From Macrocybe gigantea (Eukaryota; Basidiomycota; Agaricomycetes; Agaricales; Callistosporiaceae), in assembly GCA_011319805.1 (NCBI GenBank), contig SJRY01000283.1:310001-374000 (forward strand): DNA of 64,000 bases, written 5' to 3'. A program made the position numbers and the translations under genes. Positions 21,506 to 41,878 of this stretch are shown here, in pieces (position 1 is the first letter of the stretch; every line of letters starts with the position of its first letter). The notes below the pieces were generated by a model, which ran no database searches, had not been told where the DNA came from, and saw nothing but the letters and a program-made list of their open reading frames with translations.

Positions 21506-24500
21506 ATGTCCGTCCGCTCGTCAACGCCCCTTCTGAGGCATCCACGCGATTTTCACGCTCAACGACGCGATCTAAAGCCCTATCGACTGCAGGCTCCACG
21601 CTTGGTTCTAGATCGCGGGCCCCGTCGTCCGCCACGCCGTCCCGCTCGCCCAATGCAACACCAGTCCCCAATCTCAATCCCACCACCCCATCCATAGCCG
21701 CCAAGCGTTCCTCCATGTCTACCGCGATACCCTCGTCTACTCAGTCGCGCCGCACATCGGCGCCTCTTCAGAGCTTTCCACGCATCGATCCGCTTGGGAA
21801 CTCTACGTCGACCAGGCAGCAAGGGAGCGGGAATCCTAATGGCCGTGGAACATCAGTCCTCGCATCTCCAGCACATATTGCCAAAGATGGTATGAGCGCC
21901 CATGTGCGTGGTGTGACAGCGCCGTCCGTGTCTGGGTCGCAGCGAGAACGCCGCACAATGTCGGTATATGCGGCGCCATCGACGCCTAGCATGTCCAAAT
22001 CCGTTTCTGGTGACTCGCCTGCGATAAGATCCCGCATCACGTCGATGACTCCGCCCCGGCGCCCTACCGCAGACGGATCGCCTAGCATAAATCTAACATC
22101 GCCGAGCCCCAAGGTTAAGGTCAAGCCCTCCAGTGTGGTGTCGGGAAGTACAACTACGCCCCTGCGGACGCCCCCACGCGCCATCTCGTCTATCGTCCCG
22201 CAAGCGCATGCGCCGCTCACCTACACGCCGTCGAAATCCGGAGGTCCGCATGGCAACGGCGGCACACCCAAGTCGACACCCTCGAAACAGTCATCTCCTG
22301 CATTGTCGCTGTCGCCCGCGGCGGCGCGGGCACTGGGCCGCATGAATCTACTGTCGGAGAGCTCCTCCATGTTCGGGACGAGCGCGTTTAATGGCTCAGG
22401 TGACCTTGCCGCCATGTCGGTCTGGGAGGGCGATGAAGATGATATGACAATGGAACTCCTTACAGACGTGAACGATGGTGACGTCGATGAAGAGGTGCGT
22501 CAGCATCAAATTTTCGGTTTCCGTTTGGCTGATTCGTCTCAGATGGCAGCAGCCCTCGCTCAGATCCAAGCTCTCCATTCGCGCAAGATCCTCCACCTCA
22601 AACGACTCCTCGAACGTGCTCATGCATCTGCTGCGGCTCAGTTGCACGCTCTCCAAGCCGAAGTGCGCCTCCTGCGAGAATCATCTTCTCTCCATGGTCA
22701 CGCGACATCGGAGGCTCATCGCTTTTACCTGGGCTCGGGAGACGACGGTAGGTGCGTATGTGGCGGAAGGAGGAAGAAGGTTATTGGAATGGATATCGGG
22801 ACGACATTGAGGATGACGACGAGGGTGATGTGGATTATGCTCGAAAGTTGATCACGGCGTTGAGAGGGCAGGGAAAGAAAAATGAAGTCGAGTTCAATGA
22901 ACATGACGTCAAGAAGGCTCTAAGAGGGTTAGGAAGAGAGGGACGCATGCGTCTGTGAGTTCTCTATAACTCATTTGTCTGCATATGCTCATAATACGCT
23001 CATAGCATTGGCATCATACTCCAATGTATGTTATTATACGCGTATAGTCTCCAGCTGACTCAGTTTTGACGGTCTATCAACCAGCCTGTCTTCCTGGTGA
23101 CATCCGCTTGCAAATCCTCCTTCTCGAAAAATACCTTCGTTCGACTTTTGACATTGTCGGTCGCCTGGCACCTGACCTTGCCTTTCGCATTCTGAAAGAG
23201 CTGACGGTGAAGGAGCTAGTCGGCGTTCGATCTGTGAGTCAAGCCACGTTCGTTTCGGGCTGACGTGAACCGTATCTTCCCAGGTGTCCAAGCAGTGGGA
23301 TGAAATGGTCAAGCATCCTGCTTTATGGCGATACCACTGCCTGAGGATAACCGCGAATGATCCAGCCCCAGTCAAACCGCCGCCCACTCCCGAAGGCTGG
23401 TACGTGTCCATCCTCATTTATTTGTCTTCTCGATTATGCGAAAACATTTTGATAGGGAGCCGCTCTACCGGTCACTGCACCACCGCGAGTCCAACTTCCA
23501 CCACGGCTTGCCGCAGACTCTACGCTTCTGCACGGCCACACTAATTTTTGCACGACGCTTCTCCTGCGCGGCAAGAGGCTGATCAGCGGCAGCTACGATG
23601 AGACGATCCGGTTCTGGGACATTGAGACGGGCGAGATGAAGAAGTGCTTGCAGGTCAAGAAACCCGTCAGCTGTGTCGATTTTCTCGCGGAAGAAGGTGT
23701 GAACACGTGTTGAAAACCTAACTATTTGTACGATGCTTATGTGTTTCTTCATCCGCCCAGAGGTCTTTGTGGTTGGTTTTCACGACGTTGGGTGTGTCTT
23801 AATCATGCTTTGAGTCGTTCTGAAATTGATTGAACTATGTTTTTACTCTTTTTTTTTTTTGGCTTGGCAGTCGCGTCCATCTCTTCTCCTCGCTCACATT
23901 CTCACCGCTCCAACAACTGGCTGGACATCTGAATGGCATCCGGGCCGTCGCACTTTCGTCAAAAAACCTCGTATCTGCCGGCGCGGACAAGGCACTTGTC
24001 TGCTGGGACTGGCGCGCAGGCGCTAAGATTGTTCGATTCGGTCAGCAGACGACGATCAACATCGGCGTGCAGATCATCGCTGGCCCGACGCCGGAGGAGG
24101 GCGAGCGGGTTGTGGGAGTCACAATCGATGGAATCGTGCGCGTGTTTTCTATTTGTGAGTGGAGATCTTTTAATTCGGGTGGTGCGGCTAATTAAGGAAT
24201 GAATGTCGAATGGTACAGTGCGACGAGAGATGATCTCGCAGTTTAAGCTTTCGGAGCTTGGCGGTGGGGACCCCGTTTTGAGTGCGAAGTTGTTCAATGT
24301 TGGAACAGCGCCTAACAACATGCTGCAGTACGTCAGTTTGTGATCTCCTTTTCGTTTATCTGATGGGACGTCTCGTTAGATGGTTTGCTGCGAAAGGAAC
24401 TCAGATGACTGTAAGCGTTGAAGGGAATCACAATAGATGGCTTCTGAATCTATCGTTGTTAGTGTGCCACGAAATCCATCATTCTACATCTGCAGTGGCA

Positions 24501-25482
24501 AGAAGGCCACGAGAAGCCCGCGCTTTCAACCTCTCCAACCCAACAATACTCTCTGTCCACCGCGAACGGAGACAGCCTGAGCCAGTCCGCCAGCCGGCCA
24601 CGCACAAGTCTCGCTCGGTCGACCTCGGCCGTCTCAACGCCCCAGCGGCGAACGTCACTGGTGCCGACCCCGACTCCCTCGGGCCCGCTCAAGGGCCGGC
24701 TGAGTCTAAGCATGAGTCGAGGCACGCCGAGTACGGGTCTCATGAGCCCATCGCCGAGGACGGCGACGCCGCAAGACTCGCTGTTCTCCGTCCGCTTTGG
24801 GCGCGCGGCGATTCTGACCGCGCCACCGAAGATCGTGGCTGTGGTTGAGACACCAGATGTTGCTGTTGGTGCGGTGGATCCTAGAAAGAGGCGTGTCGTG
24901 ACTGCTACACGCTTCAGCTCGAGAGCCGGGGCAGATCGAAGGGTAGCTATGATGTCTTTGCGTGTTGGGACGATGCCTGATTACCCTCCTTGCTTTTGAC
25001 AGATTTTCATTTCGACGCACAGAGACAGTGAGCCAGAACAGCCAGGCAGTGGCAACGAGGAGGTGGAAGAGTCGCTGGAAGAGATGATCCTCGGTCCCCA
25101 ACCAAAAGTCGACATTGACACCGCCGTCACGGCCCTGACGGGCGTCTGGGCCAACCTCGCGGACAGCACCACGGGGGCGAACGTCAAAGGCCTCCTGGGT
25201 CAAGTGCCCTCCAAGTTCCAAGGTTTGGCCACTCCAGAGAAGAACCCCATGTCTATGCAGCTTAGTCACGAAGAAGTCGTGGTCGGCTGTGCCGATGGCA
25301 CAATCTAGTGAGTCCTTCGTTTTGTCGCATCATGTCCGTATTGCTGATGGGTATGTTTCTATGCGCTTAGTGTTATGAATTTTGTAGGACACGTATACCA
25401 CAAGGAGAGAGAACGTATACCAGAGAGCCCGGAGCCACTCGAAAACTCGGATAGCGAAGACAGTGACGATGGTTCGGATTAG
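21506..25482 (+). CDS. F-box and WD40-repeat protein (SCF ubiquitin-ligase substrate receptor)
   Basis: A long Ser/Thr/Pro-rich N-terminal region (21506-22400) is followed by a helical segment (about 22520-22680, [20 protein letters not shown]). Next come an F-box ([20 protein letters not shown], about 23167, continuing after a GTGAGT intron as [16 protein letters not shown]) and WD repeats ([18 protein letters not shown] about 23579; [20 protein letters not shown] about 23925; [20 protein letters not shown]). A Ser/Pro linker and a last blade ([10 protein letters not shown], then a GH dipeptide and an acidic tail) end at 25482. F-box/WD40 proteins bind Skp1 and present phosphorylated substrates for ubiquitination. 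The ATG at 21506 has good context but is one base out of frame with the long exon. Further shifts lie near 22783 and 23527. The domain order leaves little doubt about family; the substrate is unknown. Confidence 0.82.
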
Positions 25483-25746
25483 AAGTGATTGATTTTCTAT
25501 GTTTCAATGTCATGACCACTTATGATTTTTCTACGGTTCTCTTGTTCACTTGGAAATAGTCGAATAGCGACGTTTATGACCCATCATATGGACATGCATT
25601 TCTACTGTTCCCTTATTCCCTTATATTACAAAGCTGTCGAAGTAATTATTGTTCTGTGGCTTTCAATTCGTTTGTGGATATGACTGACGAAATGACGATT
25701 ATCGTCTAGACGTATTATTTCAACCATAGAGTTAGGGTGAGTTGAA

Positions 25747-26061
25747 CTATGAATAATAGATGCGACCCAGGAAGCTTTCCTTCGAGCGCATGCTGCCATA
25801 TCTGGTCCTATAGACGTTGATTGTGGTCTCGCCCGCGTTTACAACGACAGCGCTGCTGTCGTTCCCGACAACGAACACTCCCGAGCCTTGAGGATATCCG
25901 TCATCGCTCTTCACGACGGTCCTGATCCATTCATCAGGGTGGTTGTAGTACTCGTCACTGGACGAGCTGCCAGGCCGGATGAGGACGTCCGCCGGGCCAT
26001 CCATCCAGTCGACGTGGATGTCGACGGACGAGTCGTTGGTGACGTATGTAGCTCTCGACAT
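25747..26061 (-). CDS. Small single-exon protein, unknown function
   Basis: An intact 104-codon minus-strand frame from ATG 26061 to a stop at 25747. It starts MSRATYVTNDSSVDIHVDWM and is rich in Val, Ser, Asp and Gly with alternating hydrophobic residues, suggesting a small beta-sandwich. No signal peptide or membrane helix is seen. The translation-start context is reasonable and the gene lies convergent to the F-box/WD40 gene. No family is recognised. Confidence 0.5.
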   Translation of the reverse strand: MSRATYVTNDSSVDIHVDWMDGPADVLIRPGSSSSDEYYNHPDEWIRTVVKSDDGYPQGSGVFVVGNDSSAVVVNAGETTINVYRTRYGSMRSKESFLGRIYYS

Positions 26062-26769
26062 GATGGATCAAAAAGGTCCTGACTCTATGAAAAAGCTGTA
26101 AATGCAAAGAATTTTGAATGTGTGAGATGAACAAAGACGCGCAATGCTGTAGACGGAGCTGAGCCTCCGGAATCTGGAGCTAGAAAGACTCGGGGTGTTG
26201 AGACACGGTATGTATACTGCTTTAAACTTATAATCTGTCCCGCTCCGAACCGAATCGCGGGCCATTCGGTTCGGGTAGAGAGCACTTCAGTTAGGGTGTA
26301 TGCAGAGATGCCAATCACAATACAAATGAGGACTTAGGTACTCTAGGTTATTCACTGCATGGCGATAGAACCCAGATTGATGTTATTCCGCAATTACTCA
26401 TACCTAAAGTCTGAAAGCAAAGAACAATGAGTGACGATCATGAACCTGACATCAATTCGGTTGTCCGATCAAATTTGAAACCACCCGTCGTCGTGCGGGG
26501 GTAATTTGACAAACAGAGACAGCTCATCATCACCTGTCATCATTCCTTCAGAGCCACAGGACGTCCTGTACAGCGCCCAGCTAGCATGCTAGCACACTGA
26601 TCTCACAATTTAACCAACGAAAATCTGCTCTACAAATTTTCTGCCTAGGTTTCATACTTTCTCAACAACCGTGCGGAGCGTTTCGCGTATACGACAGCCG
26701 GATACGTGTCGGGGACTTTCGTTCTGGTCGTGGCTTGGAGAAAGGAGAAGAAAAGGCTACAAGGACTAG
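26062..26769. other. Divergent intergenic region
   Basis: This stretch separates the minus-strand small gene from the plus-strand BEACH gene, and so should contain both promoters. No repeats or RNA genes were recognised. A short frame from 26706 could be a 5' extension of the BEACH gene. Confidence 0.35.
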
Positions 26770-34965
<8,196 letters not shown>

Positions 34966-35595
34966 CGGGCTTTGCAACTATCTTCATTTTGGGTTTACGT
35001 TACTTGTAATTTATTTCCAAGATTAAGGCTGGATTGCAATATCATCATCACCACCTGGGGACAACCTGACCTTGCTTTGCCCTCACTCTTCCTGGCCGCG
35101 GAACTGTAGTATCTTCTACTGCCGTCTTTCTGAAGCGCAGTAGGAAAGCGAGGTTGTCGGAGGATGGCTTGTTTCTGGCTTACGCCGAGCTGGAGATCAG
35201 CCCCTGGTGATAAACATCGATGGCACTTTGCATCGCCCAACTGTTATCGTCGGTCATCGCAACTGTCTAGGTTCTGATGCGAAATTGGAAGGTCTTACCG
35301 GCCTTTGTTCTATCCTTTCTATGCAATCAAATCATCAATCAAGAAACTTCCATACACAAGAATAGAATCATGCGCGCGCCTGTCCATCAAGCAGACGACC
35401 CCGCGACCCACGTGGATTCTATCGATTTTTCTCCGTCCCACTCTTTTGCTCCCGTCATGGACATCTGAAGGACTAGGCAGGCTGTGCTCACAGCATTGCC
35501 CTGGGATGCAAGACCATGATCCTAACAATATATACGTCGGGCAGGGACAGCCGACGACGGCCCAAGGGTGAATCGACCCCCAGTAGGCCCACGAC
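34966..35595. other. Intergenic stretch
   Basis: No supported frame, repeat or RNA gene. It probably holds the 3' end of the BEACH gene transcript and the promoter of the DUF6535 gene, which are in the same orientation. Confidence 0.4.
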
Positions 35596-38500
35596 ATGGA
35601 TGCCCAGAACCGCGTCCTGTACCAGAGCCCCGTGTCCAGTCGCCCGGCCACGCCGATCCCAAACACTCGTCACCGCCAGAACCTGGCCTATCTCGAAACG
35701 CTCGACGAGAAAGAACTGGTGATAAGACGCCGCCCGTCCGTGCCGCAAAGATCTCTTACGTCTGAAGTCGAGACGTAAGCTGATTTGCGAGTTCAGCGCT
35801 CGTTCCGCTCTCTCATCATGATGCCAGAATTCTCCGCGACGTCCCTCCACTTTTCTCAGGTTCGCCTGCTGCCAGTCCGCACGAAAAAACCGGAAATTGT
35901 ATGCCATGTCCTCCTCTGCCTATTGGTCGACTCTGACACCTACCTCCGCCTCCAGCTTTATCCTCATCGATTACCTATGGCAAAGACATCGAGACGCAAT
36001 ATCCAAAAGACGATCCCGGCCAGGAGATGTCAGAATTTGCAAGAGTCTGGAGGGTGTATCTTGATGAGGCTACCAAGGCCGACTTCTCCATGACGGAAGG
36101 GTGCAACCGAAGTATTGATGTCCTGTTAGTCTTCGTAAGTGAATCTATCCTTTGCCTCCTCCAAAAAGTCGCTGATCCGATGTGCAAAGACGGGTTTGTT
36201 TTCCGCGGTACTAACGACGTTCATCATCCAGTCCTTCCAAATGTTCGTCCCAGACAAAGGCGACATGACGAACGCGTTCTTAGCCCAGCTCGTCACGCTG
36301 CAAGCAGCATCGACTGGTTCCGCCGTTCCACGACCTCCACCCGGTCCACCCGCTTCAGAGACGCAGATGCGCTGGGTCAACGGACTGTGGTTCGCCGCGC
36401 TGTCCTGCAGTCTTTCCACCGCATTGATATCCATGCTCGCAAAGCAGTGGCTGCAGGCGTACATCGCGCACGTCTCTGGCTCCCCACGCCATTGTGCACG
36501 ACAGCGCCAGGCTCGTTGCATGAACCTGCACGCTTGGCATGTCCAAGGCGTGATCAATTCAATGCCGCTTCTCCTCCACGCAGCGCTTTTGTTGTTTTTC
36601 GCAGGGCTCATCGTCCTTCTTTGGTCCGTTGATATCCCGCTGACATTCGCAACGTGGATCATCGCTGCACTGTCGTATGCATTCTATTTCGCGTCTATCT
36701 GGCTTCCGCTGGTATTTCCTGGTTCACCATATCGGCATCCCATTTCGGATCATATTCGCAAATGGCTTTCTGCGAAACGTCATTTGGCCGGCAACGCATC
36801 CTCGACAGAGCTGCCAGATCTAGAAATTTTCAATACCAACAAGTATGCAATGAATTCATCCTATGGCACGACTATGATTAATTCCACAATCAGGGACGCC
36901 GTCGTGAAACCCGAGGACAAGTTGGATGCATTGGTGTTGATTTGGCTCTTCACACGGTCGACCGACAAGCAGGTCGTTTCGACCGCGCTCCAGGCAATGG
37001 CCGGGCTTCCCCGCGACTTCACGGCTCTCAAAATTCTTCGGGATGAAGGTGCACTTCGACTGGTCGAACAAGAGTTCCAGAATTGCTTCGAGCAAGATAC
37101 GACGCTCGGCCTCAAGTGGCACATTATCGATCCGTATAACGCGGCATCGTATTGCAAAGCCTGGATGAATCTCACGCGAGGGACGAAGATACAGTGGCCC
37201 TTTGAATCGTACGAGCCGCTCTTGAAACTGCAAGACCACACGTCGCATCCCGACGCTGCAGCAATCGCGGCCTGCGCCGTTGCCGTTTCCTCATTCGAAT
37301 CGTACCTCACCCACTGGGAGCTCCTGGTCTACCTCGGCAAATATTCCTCTGGCGAGATTCAGCTGAACCATACCACGCTCTGTTGGTTGCTTGACAGCAT
37401 CATTGACGGGATGACGCGTTGGGAAATGCCCTTTGCACTCATTCACCGGATCGTAACCCGGGGTGTCGCGGTGCTGCTACGTCTTCTGCCTCTGACGGAA
37501 GACGTTGCGATGCAGGACGTGCGCAGCGCGGTCGCGCTCGCTCTGTATGTGTTCACATATGGCCCGCGGGACCTACATTTGTTCATGCCCGAGGAGGGCC
37601 GGCGCGCACATCACCCGCAGTTGATGTTACTCTCGCTGTCACACATCGCCAAGGAGCCGGTTAAATTCGGGCTAAAGGACAAATTGCTCGACATCGCGGC
37701 GCAAGAGCTATGTAAACACGCAAGTCCCCTCGTCGCGCAAGCGCACCGCTTCTCGCCCGAGACGAAGGACGCTGCAAGCGCGAGCGTGCTCAACCTTTTT
37801 CTGGCTGGGCGCATTCGTCCTGGGCTCGTGCCGGACAAGGACCTCGCAGATACGCTGCACCTGCTGAACCAGACGCACGGGGGTGGGTCCGGGGGCGCGT
37901 TAAAGCTCGCCGCCGATCAACACCCCGTGCTAGCACATGCACTCGTTGAAACGCTCGGCGCGACGGCACACGCGGATATTGCTAGCTGGTCTGTGCGTCT
38001 TCTCCGTCCGCTATTGTCGACTGCACACCTGCCCACGCTGCACGCGTTTGTTGTGAAGAACGGAATCGATGCGCTGGTCAGGGCGGCCAAGGCGGGCGAC
38101 ATCGAGAACAGGCGGTTGCAAGTGGACAGCTGGCGTACGCTATATGCGTTCGTGACAAGTAGCACTGCGGCCTACATGCAGCACACGGGCCGACGGGGGA
38201 GTGATACAAAGAGGCGTGGGACGCAGTCGCAAGTAACACCTTCGCCGTCGCAGCCGCCAGCTCAACCTCTGCCGCCCATTCCGTCCAGCCCGCCCGCGCC
38301 TGGGCCGCCTTCGCGTCCTTCCTCCCTGCTTCCGCCGTCGACCGCCCCCTCCCTGCACGCCGAGCAAGCTCAAGAGCAGTTCGACGCGATCTTTGTGTCC
38401 CCCTTCCTCGACCATCTCTGTTACGTGATCGTATCGAAGCGCTGGTGGCTGCTGGACGCGCACTGGGTGAGTGCGCTCGCGAAACTGTGTCGACTGCGTG

Positions 38501-38841
38501 CGCGCTATGGTGGGTGGCACAACGTAGTCAACGCGGTGCAGAGCGCGATTGAGATGGATGGTAAAGGGGAGACCGTCGTTTCGGACACGCTGTACCAGCT
38601 CGACGCCGCTCTCAATCACGTACTGTCGCGTGGGTCCATTAGCAACGTCGGGGACGGGCCTGGTCTAGAAGTTCACGACCAGGGACTGGAAAGTACCATA
38701 CCAGCGAAGTCGAAGAGAGTGAGGAGGGCTAGCAAGGCCATTATGGCCACGATGGAGAACCAGCGGTCCATTGTGGACAGGGAAGCACTTCAGCCAACCA
38801 CCGAGCCGCCTGACAAGAGCTCATCGACGTGGTTTCAGTAA
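35596..38841 (+). CDS. DUF6535-domain membrane protein
   Basis: Exon 1 (35596-35774) is a Pro/Arg-rich cytosolic leader. Middle exons lead to MSEFARVWRVYLDEATKADF (36027), and a GTAAGT intron at about 36136-36189 joins to TGLFSAVLTTFIIQSFQMF. Helices follow at about 36388 (LWFAALSCSLSTALISMLAK), 36560 (PLLLHAALLLFFAGLIVLLW) and 36650 (WIIAALSYAFYFASIWLPLV). The conserved pattern of KQWL between helices 2 and 3 and WHVQGVINSMP before helix 3 is characteristic of DUF6535, a basidiomycete-restricted family of unknown function. A soluble helical C-terminal part of about 650 residues follows, with a Pro-rich insert at about 38240-38340. The last exon is one open frame to 38841. Exon joins between 35775 and 35990 need a one-base correction near the A run at about 35883. 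Confidence 0.85.
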
Positions 38842-39406
38842 GTCAATCCTTTCGCAGAAATCTCCGATCGCCGTAGATGCCAAACGCTGCAAAGTTTTTT
38901 TTACCACTATCCTTGTATCATTATCTGGATTTATCTCTTGTTGTAAACTCTAGAACCCTCTTTTGTTCGCTGTTCTGTCTTGCTCTGCTTGTCGATACCC
39001 ATCGCTGTGTCCTTTGACTAACGAAGTCTCTGTAATATTAACTTTCCTAATCAATGGACTTGGGCGCATGAATATGCCTTCCGACTGCTTGGCTCACGAC
39101 TGCATATCGAGGCCCTCAACAAATCTGAAATGGTCTATCACGTGCCAGCCGAACTGGGAGGTTCATCGCAGGTTGTGTCGTATCGCACACTGCATGTAGC
39201 GCGCATTTGCACCTTGCGTCCTGCCTGGGGAATGGTAATCAAGGGCAGGATTCAGGCGAGCGATATCGTTCTGACTCCGGAATACAGGATGATTGCGGGG
39301 GTGACGATGGAGGGGCTGGTGGGGACACTCGGAGCGTATAGCTGGGCTCAACGACGTGTATACGTGGTGGTATCCGACTACAGACGCGTACCCGAGGGCT
39401 ACTGTA
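38842..39406. other. Stretch without supported gene
   Basis: A 98-codon frame opens at 39130 and runs into the MITE at 39407, so it cannot be an intact host exon as read. No family was recognised. Otherwise nothing is seen. Confidence 0.3.
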
Positions 39407-39982
39407 TACAGTCGACTCCCTCCTAACCCATAGCGATCGGGAAAGGCCTCGGGCTATGGGTTTTAAGGGGTTATGGGTTTGAGGGAAGATGTTATAAGAT
39501 GATATAGTATTGTCTAATTAGCGAAAATATGAGTTATTAGCAACTATTCAATGCATTATGAGTCTAAATAGTCTGTGGAAAGTGCCGATTTCATGGACTG
39601 GTCCTGGCTAGACATGTCTGATGACCGAAAGATGCCAAAATTACCTCCAGCTTGTGAGAAAAAGGGTCCTTGATATCTGAACATATTTCTGCCAAGTCGT
39701 TGCAGCGTGAAGTGCTTTCATCTGTGAGGGATGGATTTCCACGGGAAGTGAACCAAGAGGGTTTGTCATGATGAAGATGCCTTTCTGGCAAGTTTTGCAT
39801 AGAAAGTGATGATATATAATACATCAATCTCAGATTCTCTCGTAAAATGTATGGGTTTTTCTCCAAAATGGCTATGGGTTATGACCTCGATTTTGGCTCT
39901 AACCAACCCGGGAAATGGAAAATCCTATGGGTTATAAGGGGTTATGGGTTTTGAGGGATATGGGTTAGGAGAGTCGACTGTA
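39407..39982. mobile_element. MITE with TA target duplication (Tc1/mariner/pogo-like)
   Basis: The left end reads TA-CAGTCGACTCCCTCC and continues TAACCCATA. The right end is its inverse, starting TATGGGTTAGG and ending AGTCGACTG-TA. The element proper is 39409-39980 (572 bp) between TA duplications at 39407-39408 and 39981-39982. The inverted repeats are about 23-25 bp and differ by two bases. Copies of TATGGGTT or its near variants cluster just inside both ends (39453-39480; 39840-39960). TA duplication with CAGT termini is the hallmark of the Tc1/mariner-pogo superfamily. No transposase frame is present, so the element is non-autonomous. It lies between the 3' ends of two convergent genes. 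Confidence 0.8.
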
Positions 39983-40208
39983 TACTATGATCACGTGATA
40001 TCCCGGAGGAGGGCTCCGGCCCTACTCCAACGATCCAACATTTATCTTCAAGTTGATAAAGAACAGATGGAAAGGGCACGAGAGAAAGCGGCATGCGCTG
40101 AGCAGTCCGCCATTTCGGTATCGCCATGAACTTCTTTCCATTCAAAGCAAAAAGCTTGCAGACACGACAGGATCAGGTTGCCAAATTTCCCTTCATCGTC
40201 CTCACTGC

Positions 40209-41035
40209 TCAGCAGCGAAGGGTCCCATCGCCGAACTTTGGATTCATCAGTTCCAGCTCCATCTGCTCTTCCCTCAGCTGAGTCAAGAACATGTTTCCAA
40301 CGAATGCGGACACTGCCAGCAGCATGAACTCTAAGACTGGTTGCGATACATGAAAAGAAAATTTAGAGACACACCGATCTCGAGCAGCCACATGACACCG
40401 AATGCGTTCGCAACGATGGCCTGCATTGCGGGGTTCCTATTGCACAGTACCCTGGTGAAGGCATCGCGGGCGAGAGCGAGACATCTGCCCAAGTCGTCCG
40501 TAGCAGTCGTAGATGGCGCAGTAGGTCCCACTGAGAATGCCTTGTGCTTCTCGAAAAGGATGTAGAGGCACATGCCGCCGGACGCGAGGGAGAAGATGAA
40601 CTGGCCTATCACAAGAGAGGTGAAGAGAGACGTGAGGGTTGGGCGACGGGAAATGGACGCGTAAATTCTGTTCGAATAAATTGGTTAGTTTTCGTTTTGG
40701 AAAAGAGAAGAAGAAAAGAGGAGAACGAACCCGACACAACAGAAGAGCATAAAGAAAGCAGAAACAAAGACATGCAGTATAGCACAAGGCGCGGGAAATC
40801 CGCAAGTATAGAGTCTACGTATATGCATCAGGAATCGCCTTTCTATGCGCATACATGTACTCGAAAGCTCACCGAATCGCTGGAGGACAAAGATACCGAT
40901 GACTGCGAGGCAAAGGGACCAGGCAAGTGCGAGCAGGCAGACAGAAAGCAGGCCGAAGCGCGATGGTATGAAGCAGCAGCAGTACTTTGTCGGATTCTCC
41001 AGCGTGGGTTTCGCATGCGAGTTTGACTGTGTCAT
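40209..41035 (-). CDS. Four-helix membrane protein, unknown family
   Basis: Exon 1 starts at ATG 41035 with a hydrophilic Cys-containing head, then helix 1 (LLSVCLLALAWSLCLAVIGI). A long intron (GTGAGC...ACAG, about 40872-40667) leads to exon 2 with helix 2 (LVIGQFIFSLASGGMCLYIL) and helix 3 (MQAIVANAFGVMWLLEI). A GTGTGT intron at about 40390-40353 splits a codon, giving exon 3 with helix 4 (LEFMLLAVSAFVGNMFLTQL) and a short acidic tail ending at 40209. The junction of exons 1 and 2 is one base out of phase as read. The layout, four helices with both ends inside, is typical of many small fungal membrane proteins. No signature motif is seen. Confidence 0.6.
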
Positions 41036-41878
41036 CCTGGTTTCTTTTTTTTTGCTTTGGTTCTTGGTCTTGGTCTTGATCCTGATCCTCAGTTTCGGCC
41101 GCCCGGGACAGAAGGAGTATTGTTCTTATCGATACGAACAAGACCGCGAGTTCAGCGTCTCACCGTTCAACGGTTCGAGGGGTCGAGGACGGCTAGGTGG
41201 GCGCCGGGGTTCGCCGAGGAGGGAGAGGAGGGCGTTTGGGACGACAGTGAACCAGCTGTCGATGGGACGAACAAGTCCAAGCCTGTTGACGACCAGCCGG
41301 ACTACTAGCCACAGGCATTGAAATATATATGTATTTCTCAGAACGGAAGGATGAATATCGGGGATCAATTTTATCGTTGGTGTTGCGATGGGCTGTGATT
41401 GACGGTATATGCATGTAACTATGTTAAATATTCCAGGTCCGAAATTCGGTCCTTTGAGAGCTCCATGTTGAGTGAGAGGATATCGATCGGTAAGACATGA
41501 ATATTATGAATGCATGAACAGGTGTCGGCAACTGCACAGGACGTCTTTCTTGCAATTCACGATGACGCGCAAGGTAGGAAGATACGAAGAAGGAAAGGAA
41601 AAAAGAGAAACCGCGTGGCAACTCTGAAACGACAGATCAACATAACAGTGAAACACTCTGCCCACCACAAAGGCAAAGATCATCGTTTCATGATCAGATC
41701 CTCATTCCGCTGGTCACGGGCAAGCCAGCAACCGTATCGTTCGCAGCTTTAATCGACCTTGACGCACACGTCTGCAACAAGGTAATGCTGCAAGTCAACA
41801 GCTTCCTGTTACTATGAAATAGCAGTGTATGTATAAACCTTGCAGGATGAAATGCCTACGACATCAACCACGGGTGAG
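41036..41878. other. Stretch without supported gene
   Basis: The plus frame at 41057-41308 ends in an acidic, protein-like string, but it has no ATG-proximal support and overlaps the leader of the membrane-protein gene. No repeat or RNA gene was found. Confidence 0.3.

Noticed and set aside
39130..39426. 98-codon plus frame as a gene
   Set aside because: It runs into the terminal repeat of the MITE and has no recognisable domain.
39591..39866. Minus-strand 91-codon frame inside the first MITE as a transposase remnant
   Set aside because: No DDE, helix-turn-helix or other transposase motif could be seen, and the frame is short.
39453..39970. TATGGGTT/TTAGGG-like strings as an interstitial telomere
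   Set aside because: The strings are scattered and not in a regular array; they cluster at the ends of a MITE and are better explained as its subterminal repeats.
41057..41308. Plus-strand 83-codon frame with an acidic end
   Set aside because: It overlaps the leader of the minus-strand membrane-protein gene and has no upstream exon or motif to support it.
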